From: Kitasatospora sp. CB01950
Lineage (GTDB): Bacteria; Actinomycetota; Actinomycetes; Streptomycetales; Streptomycetaceae
Assembly (NCBI RefSeq): GCF_001905465.1
Contig: NZ_LISX01000008.1
Coordinates: forward strand, 338,957-402,956
Direction of reading: 5' to 3'
Length of the DNA stretch: 64,000 bases
A program made the translations under genes and the position numbers. Every line of letters starts with the position of its first letter. Position 1 is the stretch's first letter. Under the pieces are notes generated by a model. That model ran no database searches and was not told where the DNA came from. It saw only the letters and a list, made by a program, of their open reading frames with translations. This document shows positions 57,001 through 64,000 of the stretch, one piece after another.

Positions 57001-57274
57001 GCAGCAGCGAGCCGCGGACGCGTTCGGCGAGTTCCCCGGCGGCCTTGTTGGTGAAGGTCAGGCCGAGCACCTGTTCGGGGCGGACGGCGCCGGAGCCGAC
57101 CAGCCAGACCACCCGGGCGGCCATCACGGTGGTCTTGCCGGAGCCCGCGCCGGCCACGATCACGCCGGGGGCCATGGGCGCGCCGATGGCCGCCAGCTGC
57201 TCGGGGTTGAACGGGATGCCGAGGAGTTCGCGGAGCTGGTCCGGGTGCCGCAGCAAGGGCTCAGTCGACGACAT
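54083..57274 (-). CDS. adnB: AdnB subunit of the AdnAB helicase-nuclease
   Basis: A 1063-residue UvrD-like motor fused to a RecB-type nuclease. Motor motifs are AGAGSGKTT (41-49), LLDEYQDTS, VGDPCQAIYGWRGAS, TAHKSKGLEWDVV and YVAFTRPR. The C-terminal nuclease has GTRFHAWVQ, RGRIDAVY, YEVVDWKTG and PLQLAVYRLAW, the full set of metal-binding residues. AdnAB resects double-strand breaks in actinobacteria in place of RecBCD. The start overlaps the adnA end by 14 bases, so the subunits are coupled. Confidence 0.94.
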   Translation of the reverse strand: MSSTEPLLRHPDQLRELLGIPFNPEQLAAIGAPMAPGVIVAGAGSGKTTVMAARVVWLVGSGAVRPEQVLGLTFTNKAAGELAERVRGSLLRAGVREDDALGDPQISTYHAFAGTLLKEHGLRLGIEPDVRLLADATRFQLAARVLRQARGPYPALTGTFSALVAELIALDSELAEHLVQPSQLRSWDEELLDELAGVKLSNEDLRAVPKAARGRQELLHLVEDYRARKQKLGLLDFGDQIAASARLAQQRPEVGRLLREQYRVVLLDEYQDTSVAQRLMLAGLFGGPDSAGHPVTAVGDPCQAIYGWRGASVANLDDFPQHFPQADGSPAHRFALSENRRSGGRLLAFANELAAPLREMHEGVEALRPAPGAEQDGYVRAALLPTHAEEVDWLADSIAHLVRTGTAPGRIAVLSRAGTAFPDLHAALVARSVPVEVVGLGGLLQLPEVADLVAVCEVLQDPTANAALVRLLIGPRWRIGPRDLALLGRRAADLVRTARLGDQDPLAAAVAETDPTEVVSLADALETFVDAEQPDELPFSPEARVRFARFAREIRDLRRALAEPLMDVLHRVLTVTGLEVELSASPLALAARRRETLHSFLDIAASFADLDGDPGLAAFLAFLRAAQEHERGLDAGLPGGEDTVKVLTAHKSKGLEWDVVAVPGLVKGGFPSGQGRERWTSTRKVLPHALRGDAATLPADPGWNAKGMGLFKKEMAHHAEVEELRLGYVAFTRPRSLLLASGHWWGPSQKRRRGPSEFLLKLRAHAERPGNGEIEHWAEAPADDAQNPAFDVSVETPWPLPLDPSAQHARRRVADVVRRRLAGAPAAEPEQMGIEDQRLAASWDRDLTALLGELERSRRTVREVELPASLSATELMRLAADPDGFARELARPMPRPPAPAARRGTRFHAWVQARYDQPMLLGPDALPGLDVDVEEIEDERDLERLKEAFLRGPYAGRTPYRVETPFQLVLAGRVVRGRIDAVYRDAAGGAGSPRYEVVDWKTGREDSGDPLQLAVYRLAWAEQAGVPVEQVTASFCYVRSGRIETPSGLPGRKELSDLLIGNR

Positions 57275-60200
57275 GCCGGCCGTCCCGCTGCGCGGAGCAG
57301 CTGCCGCGGAACGCGCAGCGGCCGCAGCGCTCGCCCGCGGTGGGGGTGAACCGTTCGGCGAGCACCCGCCCGGCGGTGTCGGCGAGCAGGTTCTCGATCC
57401 ACGGCTCGCCGGGCGGCAGTTGCTGCTGCACCTTGGGCGCTTCCGGGTCGGCCTTGGCGGGCTCCCGCAGGTGGACGAGTTCGGCGCCGCCGACCGCCGC
57501 GCCCCGGTCGAAGCCGGGCAGGTCGTCGAGCGCGCCGCCGCGCACCGCCAGCTGGTAGACGGCGAGCTGGCGGTGCTCGGGCAGCGACTTGTCGGTGGGG
57601 ATCTGCTTGCCGGTCTTGAAGTCGACGACGTAGGCGCGGCCGGCCGAGTCGGCCTCGACCCGGTCCATCGAGCCGCGGATGCGCACGGCGACGCCGCCGA
57701 CGTCCAGGGTCAGGTCGAAGCCGTGCTCGGTGGCGACGGTGGTGCGGTCGCGTTCCAGCACGTGCCAGTGCAGGAAGCGTTCCAGGGCGGCGCGGGCCTC
57801 GGTCTTCTCCTGCTGGGACTTCCACGGCGCGTCGAAGGCGAGGGCGTCCCAGACGGTGTCCAGGCGTTCCATCAGGACGGCCAGGTCGGCGGGGGTGCGG
57901 CCGGAGCCGACCTCGTCGGCGAGGGCGTGCACCACGTTGCCGAAGCCCTGGGCGGCGGACGCGGTCTGCCCGGCCTTCACGTCCTTCTCCAGGAACCACT
58001 GCAGCGCGCAGGACTCCAGCTGTTCCAGGCCGCTGCCGGACAGCCGGACCGGCAGCCCGGGCTCGCGCAGCGGCTCGGGGGCGGCGGTGGCGTCCACCAG
58101 GCCCCACCACTGGTCGGGGTGGGCGGCGGGGACGAGCGGGCGGCCCTCCTCGTCGAGCGCGGCGGCGAGGGTGGCGAGGCGTTCGGCGGCGGCCCGGCGC
58201 AGCTCCGGGGAGCGGGCCGGGTCGACGGTGACGGCGCGCAGTTCGGCGACCAGCGCGGCCACCGCGAGCGGGCGGCGCGGGCGGGCGGTGACGTCGGCGA
58301 CCTTCACCTGCGGGACGCGTTCCAGTATCCGTCCGGTGCGCGGGTCGAGGGTCTCGCGGTAGAGCTCGCGCAGGAACCGGGAGGGTTCGTCGCCGTCCTC
58401 GGCGGGGGCCTTGACGGCGGTGACCACCAGGCGTTCCTTGGCGCGGGTGGCGGCGACGTAGAACAGCCGGCGTTCCTCGGCGAGCAGCGCGGCGGGCGAC
58501 AGCGGTTCGGCGAGGCCGTCGCGGCCGATCCGGTCGGCCTCCAGCAGCGAGCCGCGGCGGCGCAGGTCCGGCCACAGGCCCTCCTGGACGCCGGCCACCA
58601 CGACGAGCCGCCACTCCAGGCCCTTGGAGCGGTGCGCGGTCATCAGCCGGACCGCGTCGGGGCGGTGGGCGCGCACGTGCAGGGTGTCGGCGGCGATGTC
58701 CTGGGCCTCGACCTCGGCGAGCAGGTCGAGCGCGCCGCGGTGGCCGGTGACCCGGTCCTCGGCGCGGGCGGCGGTCTCGAACAGGGCGCACAGCGCGTCC
58801 AGGTCGCGGTCGGCGTTGCGGCCGGCCGCGCCGCCGCGCAGCGCGGCCCGTTCCAGGCGTTCGCGCCAGCGCCGGGAACCGTCCCACAGCTCCCACAGCG
58901 CGTCCTCGCCGGACGCGCCGCCGGCCAGCATCTCGCGGACCTTGCGCAGCAGCACGCCGAGTTCGTAGGCGCGCCGGGCGTACGGGGGGTCCAGCAGGGC
59001 GAGCAGTTCGGGCTGCTCCAGTGCCTCGCGGACGAGTTCCTCGGCGGGGCGGACCACGCCGGTGATGCCGTCCTCGGCGAGCGCCCGACGCTCCTCCTCG
59101 CGCAGGGTGCGGCCGAGGCGGCGCAGGTCGGAGCCGTCCAGGGCGGCGAGCGGGCCGGTGAGCAGGGTGTGCGCGAGGTCGGCGGTGAGCGCGCCCTCGC
59201 CCTCGGCGCAGACCCGCAGGGCCAGCAGCAGCGGGGTGACGGCGCTCTCCTCGCGCAGCGGCAGGTCGTCGCCGTCGATCTCCAGCGGCACGCCGGCGGC
59301 GGCCAGCGCGCGACGCACGCCCGGGATCGACCGGGAGCCGGCCCGCACCAGCACGGCCATCTGCCCCCAGGGGACGCCGTCCTCCAGGTGGGCGCGGCGC
59401 AGCAGGTCGGCGATCGAGTCGAGTTCGGCGCCGGGCGTCGGGTAGGTGTACACCTCGACGCCGCCGCCCTCGCGGGAGGGCAGCAGGGCGCGGTGCGCGG
59501 CGAGCTTGTCGGCGGGGAGGCGGCCCATCGGCATCCGGCGGGCGAGTTCCCGGGAGGCGGCCAGCAGGACGGCGCCGGAGCGGCGGGACACCCGCAGCAC
59601 CTTGACCTCGGCGGGGCGGCCGTCGGCCTGCCGGAAGGCGTCGGGGAACTCCAGGATGCCGTTCACGTCGGCGCCGCGGAACGCGTAGATCGACTGGTCG
59701 GGGTCGCCGACCGCGACCAAGTCCCGGCCGCTGCCCGCCAGCCGCTGCAGCAGCCGCACCTGCGCCGGGTCGGTGTCCTGGTACTCGTCGACGAAGACCA
59801 CGTCGTAGCGGCCGCGCAGCTGCGCGGCGACGTCCTCGCGCTCGGCGAGCAGCACGGCGCGGTGGACGAGTTCGGCGTAGTCGAGGACGCCGCGCAGGTC
59901 GAGCACGTCGAGGTACTCGGCCAGGAAGTGCGCGGCGGCGGCCCAGTCGGGGCGCTGGACGCCCTCGGCGAAGCGCAGCAGTTCCTGCTCGCCGAGGCCG
60001 AGCTCGCGGCTGCGGGCGAGCACCGCGCGGACCTCGTCGGCGAAGCCGCGGGTGGTCAGGCAGGCCCGCAGGTCGAGCGGCCAGCGGATGGTGGCGGTGC
60101 CGGCCTTCGCGTCCTCGGCGCCGCCGGCGAGCAGCTCGCGGACCATCACGTCCTGCTCGGGCCCGGACAGCAGCCGCAGCGGTTCGGCGTACTCCTCGGC

Positions 60201-60530
60201 CGGCTGGTGGGCGCGCAGCAGGGCGTAGCAGAACGAGTGGAAGGTGGTGGCCTGCGGGGCGGTGGTGCCGATCCGGGCGGTCATCCGGTCGCGCAGCTCC
60301 ATCGCGGCCTTGCGGCTGAAGGTGAGCACCAGCACACGCTCGGGGGCGGTGCCGTCGGCGATCCGCCGGGCGACCGCCTCGACCAGCGTGGTGGTCTTGC
60401 CGGTGCCGGGCCCGGCGAGCACCAGCAGCGGCCCCGACGCGTGCTCGACCACCGCCTGCTGGAAGTCGTCCAGCACGGGCGGGTCGGGCTGCGCGAGGGG
60501 GCTGCGCACCAGGCGGAACGGTGAGGTCAC
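57261..60530 (-). CDS. adnA: AdnA subunit of the AdnAB helicase-nuclease
   Basis: A 1089-residue partner of AdnB. Motor motifs are AGPGTGKTT (39-47), VDEYQDTDPAQ, VGDPDQSIYAFRGAD, TAHRSKGLEWRLV and YVAATRAKERL. The nuclease domain has FGNVVHALADE, RGSMDRVE, VVDFKTGK and HRQLAVYQLA. Four cysteines (LESCALQ, then GERCGRCAFRGSC) fit the 4Fe-4S staple that frames many AddB/AdnA-type nucleases. The start is GTG 60530. An alkyltransferase-like gene lies 132 bases upstream on the same strand. Confidence 0.94.
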   Translation of the reverse strand: MTSPFRLVRSPLAQPDPPVLDDFQQAVVEHASGPLLVLAGPGTGKTTTLVEAVARRIADGTAPERVLVLTFSRKAAMELRDRMTARIGTTAPQATTFHSFCYALLRAHQPAEEYAEPLRLLSGPEQDVMVRELLAGGAEDAKAGTATIRWPLDLRACLTTRGFADEVRAVLARSRELGLGEQELLRFAEGVQRPDWAAAAHFLAEYLDVLDLRGVLDYAELVHRAVLLAEREDVAAQLRGRYDVVFVDEYQDTDPAQVRLLQRLAGSGRDLVAVGDPDQSIYAFRGADVNGILEFPDAFRQADGRPAEVKVLRVSRRSGAVLLAASRELARRMPMGRLPADKLAAHRALLPSREGGGVEVYTYPTPGAELDSIADLLRRAHLEDGVPWGQMAVLVRAGSRSIPGVRRALAAAGVPLEIDGDDLPLREESAVTPLLLALRVCAEGEGALTADLAHTLLTGPLAALDGSDLRRLGRTLREEERRALAEDGITGVVRPAEELVREALEQPELLALLDPPYARRAYELGVLLRKVREMLAGGASGEDALWELWDGSRRWRERLERAALRGGAAGRNADRDLDALCALFETAARAEDRVTGHRGALDLLAEVEAQDIAADTLHVRAHRPDAVRLMTAHRSKGLEWRLVVVAGVQEGLWPDLRRRGSLLEADRIGRDGLAEPLSPAALLAEERRLFYVAATRAKERLVVTAVKAPAEDGDEPSRFLRELYRETLDPRTGRILERVPQVKVADVTARPRRPLAVAALVAELRAVTVDPARSPELRRAAAERLATLAAALDEEGRPLVPAAHPDQWWGLVDATAAPEPLREPGLPVRLSGSGLEQLESCALQWFLEKDVKAGQTASAAQGFGNVVHALADEVGSGRTPADLAVLMERLDTVWDALAFDAPWKSQQEKTEARAALERFLHWHVLERDRTTVATEHGFDLTLDVGGVAVRIRGSMDRVEADSAGRAYVVDFKTGKQIPTDKSLPEHRQLAVYQLAVRGGALDDLPGFDRGAAVGGAELVHLREPAKADPEAPKVQQQLPPGEPWIENLLADTAGRVLAERFTPTAGERCGRCAFRGSCSAQRDGRHVVD

Positions 60531-60662
60531 TGCGGTCCAGGGTCGTACGGCGGTTCACGGCGGGCGATGGGCGTGGGGTTCTTCCGAAAATCGCGCCCGC
60601 CGCATCGAGCCTACGATCCTGCACCCACAGACCCCTCCGACGCACATTCCCCGGTCAGACGG

Positions 60663-61007
60663 TCAGGCCTCCGCAGCGCCGTCCCAGCGGGCCGCCCGCA
60701 GGTCGACCCGGGGCTCGCCGGCCACCGTGCGCAGCGGGGTGCCCTCGGCGCGGTACTCGGGCAGCGCGCGGTGCTCGTGGCCGGGCAGCGGCCGCCCGTC
60801 CGCGCGGATCACCCGCCACCAGGGCACCGAGCCGCCGTACAGCGCCATCACCCGGCCGACCTGGCGGGGGCCGCCGCGGCCCAGGTACTCGGCGACGTCC
60901 CCGTAGGTCATCACCCGGCCCGGCGGGATGTGCTCGGCCAGGTCGAGCACCGCCTCCGCGTAGGGCGGGATCTCGGGCACGTCTTCCGGCTCGGTCATCC
61001 GACGCAT
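60663..61007 (-). CDS. Alkyltransferase-like (ATL) DNA-lesion-binding protein
   Basis: A 114-residue MGMT-fold protein lacking the methyl-accepting cysteine: the active-site PCHR is replaced by PWWRVIRADG. VMTYGDVAEYLGRGGPRQVG is the conserved MGMT DNA-binding segment, and the arginine finger is preserved. ATL proteins bind O6-alkylguanine and pass it to nucleotide excision repair. ATG 61007 has GGGGAAG close upstream; ATG 60998 is the alternative and fits the family N-terminus equally well. Confidence 0.88.
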   Translation of the reverse strand: MRRMTEPEDVPEIPPYAEAVLDLAEHIPPGRVMTYGDVAEYLGRGGPRQVGRVMALYGGSVPWWRVIRADGRPLPGHEHRALPEYRAEGTPLRTVAGEPRVDLRAARWDGAAEA

Positions 61008-61141
61008 TCTTCCCCATCCGGTCGATTTCCAGCACCCCGTGCGGGCGATGCGGCACGCGGGATGCCGCCCCTGGACCGCACCGGGGTTCCGGGCATGGCA
61101 GCATCTTCGGGGCAGTGCGACACGCGAGGAAACAAGACCAG

Positions 61142-63982
61142 ATGACCGGGACGGCTGAATTGAACGTGGACAAGGGCTCCGAGGAGTCCGCCACCGCCGG
61201 TTCCGCCCCGCGGGCGCAGGACGCCCCGCCGGTCGACCTGCGCCACCGGGCGCGGGACGCACACCACACGGGGGAGGACGCGGTGGCCGCTCAGCTGCCG
61301 CCGGACGGCGGATCGGACGGTCCGGGCACACCGGACCGTCCGCCGGAGCGGCCGGACCAGCACACCGACGGGCCGGACGGCGGGCTGCCCGCCGAGCGGC
61401 CCGAGCCGTCCGCGGCCGCCGGGGAGCCTGCGGAGTCCGGGGAGTCCGCGGCGTCCCGGGAGTCCGGGGAGCCCGTGGAATCTGTGGAGGAGGAGCCGGC
61501 CGGCGAGTACCTGGCGGTCGACGAGCCGCTGCTGGCCCCGCGCGCCCACCGCCCGTCGGACCTGCTGCGCTTCCTCGCCGGGCTGCTCGGCATCGTCGCG
61601 GTGTTCGTGCTGGCGCAGGTGGCGGTCTCCACCACCAGCGGCATCGAGAACGACATCACGGCCAACGCCAAGCGCATCCCCGACCTGCTGTCCACGGTCT
61701 CCGCGCTGGTCTCCTCGGTCGCGGTGCTGGCGGTGCCGCTGGCGTTCGCGGTGGAGCGGCTGATCAAACGCGACGGCCTGCGGGTCGCCGACGGCGTGCT
61801 GGCCTCGGTGCTGGCGTACGGCGTCTCGCTGGGCGTCGACTGGTGGGTCGCGGCGAGTGCGCCCGAGGAGATCCGCAACGCACTGACCCAGTTCCCGCCG
61901 GGCCACGAAGAGACCCTCACCGACCCGGTGCACGGCTACCTCGCCCCGGTGATCGCGTACATGACAGCAGTCGGCATGTCGAGCCGGCCGCGCTGGCGGG
62001 TCGCGCTGTGGATCGTGGTGATCCTCTCCGGCGCGACCGAGCTGGTGAACGGCTACACGACGCCGCTGTCCCTGCTGCTCACCGTGCTGATCGGCTGGTC
62101 GGTGGCGTACGGCACGCTGTACGCGATCGGCTCGCCGAACATCCGGCCGACCGGGCAGCACCTGATGATCGGCCTGCGCAAGGTCGGCTTCACCCCGTCC
62201 GCCGCGCACCTCGCCCCCGACGGCCCCGGCGGCACCCGCCGCTACCTGGTCGTCCAACAACAGGGGCCGCTGCTCGACGTCCACATCATCGACCGCGAAC
62301 AGCAGGCCTCCGGCTTCTTCTACCGGGCCTGGCGGCGGCTGCGGCTGCGCTCGGTCGCGGTCCGCCGCAGCCCGCAGTCGCTGCGCCAGGCGCTCGAACA
62401 GGAGGCGCTGATCGCGTACGCGGCCGCCGCCTCCGGGGCCCGCGCCCCGCAGCTGGTCGCCACCTCCGAGCTCGGCCCGGACGCCGCCGTCCTGGTGTAC
62501 GAGAACGTGGCCGGCCGCACCCTGGACGAGCTCGCCGACGAGGAGGTCACCGACGCGGTGATGACCTCCTTCTGGACGTCGGTGGCCACCCTGCACGAGC
62601 GCCGCATCGCGCACCGCCGGCTCACCGGCGAGTCCCTGCTGGTGGTCGACGACCGCACCGGCTGCCTGATCAACCTGTCCGGCGGCGACATCGCGGCCGG
62701 CGACCTGACGCTGCGCATCGACGTCGCCCAGCTGCTCACCACCTTCGCGCTGCGCACCGGCCCGGAGCGGGCGGTGGCCGCCGCCACCGAGGCGCTCGGC
62801 CCGGCCCGGATCGCCGAGGCGCTGCCGCTTCTGCAACCGGTCGGCCTGAGCCGGCAGACCCGCGGCGACCTGCAGCGGATGACCAAGGAGCGGAAGGCCG
62901 CCGCGCAGGCGCTGGCCCTCAAGCAGGTCGCGGCGGGCGAACGCACCCAGCAGCAGGCCGAGGAGGACATCGCGCAGGCCGGCGAGGACCTGCTGTCCAA
63001 GCTGCGCGGGCAGATCCTGCAGATCGCCCCCGAGGCGCCGATGGCCCCCGCCAAGCTGGAACGGCTCAAGCCGAAGACGCTGATCATGGTGGTGGCGCTG
63101 ACCTTCGCCGCCTACCTGGCGCTGACCACGATCCGGCCGGACCAGTTCAAGGTCTCCCAGATGAACTGGGCCTGGGCGGCGGCCGCGCTGGCCGCCGCGG
63201 CCGCCTCGTACGTGGCGGCCGCGATGAGCCTGACCGGCTTCGTCCCGGAGAAACTGCCGTTCGGACGGACGGTCGCCGCGCAGGTCGCCGGGTCGTTCGT
63301 GAAGCTGGTCGCCCCGGCGGCGGTCGGCGGCATCGCGCTGAACACCCGCTACCTACAGAAGGCCGGCATCCGGCCGGTGCCGGCGGTCGCCTCGGTCGGC
63401 GCGTCCCAGCTGGCCGGGCTCGGCGGCCACCTGCTGCTGCTGTTCGCCTTCGGCCTGATCACCGGCACCCAGACCAACGGCGACCTGGGCGCCTCCCGGG
63501 CGGTGATCATCGGGGTGCTGTCCGCCGCGGTGCTCGCCCTGGTGGTGGCCGCAGTCGCCCCGCTGCGCCGGTTCGTGGTGACCCGGGTGCGCTCGCTGTT
63601 CTTCGGCGTGGTCCCGCGAATGCTCGACCTGATGCAGACCCCGCGCAAGCTGGTCACCGGCTTCGGCGGCATCCTGCTGCTGACGCTGTCCTTCACCGCC
63701 TGCCTGGACGCCTCGGTGCAGGCGTTCGGCGGCGGCGGGCACGTCACCTACGCGGCCGTCGCTGTGGTCTTCCTGACCGCCAACGCGGCCGGTTCGGCGA
63801 TCCCCACCCCGGGCGGCATCGGCCCGGTCGAGATCGCCCTGATCACCGCCCTGACCGTGGCCGGCGTCCCCGCCACCGCGGCCACCCCGGCGGTGTTCCT
63901 GTACCGCCTGCTGACCTTCTGGCTCCCCGTCCTCCCCGGCTGGGTCGCCTACAACCTCCTCCAGCGCAAGGGATCGCTCTAG
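61142..63982 (+). CDS. Fusion of pseudokinase and lysylphosphatidylglycerol-synthase-type flippase domains
   Basis: A 946-residue membrane protein. Residues 1-130 are a disordered Pro/Glu/Asp/Ser-rich tail. About 145-330 hold several membrane helices. About 390-620 look like a degenerate kinase/APH fold: VLVYENVAGRTLDELAD, then HRRLTGESLLV where HRDLxxxN is expected and CLINLSGGD where DFG is expected, so the catalytic residues are lost. About 660-946 match the UPF0104/LPG synthase transmembrane family (SFVKLVAPAAVGGIALNTRY, IPTPGGIGPVEIALITAL). A lipid-flipping or scaffold role is likely. The start has GAGGAA upstream. Confidence 0.85.
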   Translation: MTGTAELNVDKGSEESATAGSAPRAQDAPPVDLRHRARDAHHTGEDAVAAQLPPDGGSDGPGTPDRPPERPDQHTDGPDGGLPAERPEPSAAAGEPAESGESAASRESGEPVESVEEEPAGEYLAVDEPLLAPRAHRPSDLLRFLAGLLGIVAVFVLAQVAVSTTSGIENDITANAKRIPDLLSTVSALVSSVAVLAVPLAFAVERLIKRDGLRVADGVLASVLAYGVSLGVDWWVAASAPEEIRNALTQFPPGHEETLTDPVHGYLAPVIAYMTAVGMSSRPRWRVALWIVVILSGATELVNGYTTPLSLLLTVLIGWSVAYGTLYAIGSPNIRPTGQHLMIGLRKVGFTPSAAHLAPDGPGGTRRYLVVQQQGPLLDVHIIDREQQASGFFYRAWRRLRLRSVAVRRSPQSLRQALEQEALIAYAAAASGARAPQLVATSELGPDAAVLVYENVAGRTLDELADEEVTDAVMTSFWTSVATLHERRIAHRRLTGESLLVVDDRTGCLINLSGGDIAAGDLTLRIDVAQLLTTFALRTGPERAVAAATEALGPARIAEALPLLQPVGLSRQTRGDLQRMTKERKAAAQALALKQVAAGERTQQQAEEDIAQAGEDLLSKLRGQILQIAPEAPMAPAKLERLKPKTLIMVVALTFAAYLALTTIRPDQFKVSQMNWAWAAAALAAAAASYVAAAMSLTGFVPEKLPFGRTVAAQVAGSFVKLVAPAAVGGIALNTRYLQKAGIRPVPAVASVGASQLAGLGGHLLLLFAFGLITGTQTNGDLGASRAVIIGVLSAAVLALVVAAVAPLRRFVVTRVRSLFFGVVPRMLDLMQTPRKLVTGFGGILLLTLSFTACLDASVQAFGGGGHVTYAAVAVVFLTANAAGSAIPTPGGIGPVEIALITALTVAGVPATAATPAVFLYRLLTFWLPVLPGWVAYNLLQRKGSL

Positions 63983-64000
63983 GTCGTGTCTCATAATTGA

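Noticed and set aside
60521..61141. In-frame N-terminal extension of the flippase fusion protein by about 207 residues
   Set aside because: The extension is Arg/Pro/Ala-rich shadow translation over the ATL gene on the other strand; ATG 61142 has its own GAGGAA site.

Overview
High-GC actinobacterial chromosome, most likely a Streptomycetaceae member (Streptomyces or Kitasatospora). The evidence is codon usage with almost all third positions G or C, frequent GTG and TTG starts, GGAGG ribosome binding sites, a sigR-rsrA pair with a textbook sigma-R promoter, wblC/whiB7, AdnAB helicase-nucleases, mycoredoxin, a secreted chitinase with a DasR-like operator, and C1:U72 initiator tRNAs. From memory, the gene order resembles the conserved core region of S. 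coelicolor from nrdAB down to adnAB. This is a housekeeping region. I see no phage, plasmid, insertion sequence, CRISPR array or biosynthetic gene cluster.

Layout. 1-5.1 kb: a truncated GlxA-type regulator, an acetyltransferase, and a cobalamin riboswitch ahead of the class Ia ribonucleotide reductase pair nrdA-nrdB. 5.1-9 kb (minus): a secreted hydrolase-lectin, peptide deformylase and a TPR-like protein. 9-13.3 kb (minus): two coupled membrane HD-domain proteins, then rsrA and sigR, whose long form is read from a sigma-R promoter. 13.3-19.2 kb: a small hydrolase and an SRAP protein (minus) diverge from a plus-strand series of M50 protease, aroA, rsgA, a Gdx-type SMR exporter with a structured leader, and hisN. 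19.2-24.2 kb (minus): a Sel1/TPR protein, a GH18 chitinase and two identical initiator tRNA genes in a tandem duplication. 24.2-33.5 kb: UPF0182 protein, PPA1309 protein, PDZ-Lon protease, moaE, an SDR protein, a DUF2342 metallopeptidase and a Nudix hydrolase. 33.5-39.4 kb: a YgjP-like metallopeptidase and an orphan ThiF-like protein flank two DnaA boxes, followed by an ABC1 kinase with a duplicated start region, a barstar-domain protein and a phosphotransferase. 39.7-43.9 kb: a small coiled-coil protein, wblC with an attenuator leader, an unknown 139-residue ORF, uvrD2 and mycoredoxin. 44-54 kb: GntR regulator, NudC, M20 peptidase, a PadR-ABC transporter operon, an EEP nuclease and a SpoIIE-type phosphatase. 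54-64 kb: adnB, adnA, an alkyltransferase-like protein and a large pseudokinase-flippase fusion.

Themes. Stress control links several loci: SigR-RsrA sense thiol oxidation and a second perfect sigma-R promoter drives mycoredoxin, while WblC is the ribosome-antibiotic responder. DNA repair is concentrated here (uvrD2, adnAB, ATL, SRAP, nrdAB). Several RNA-level controls are visible: the B12 riboswitch, the wblC attenuator and a nested leader fold on the guanidinium-type exporter. The last does not match any guanidine riboswitch class I can recall, and it is the best candidate here for something undescribed.
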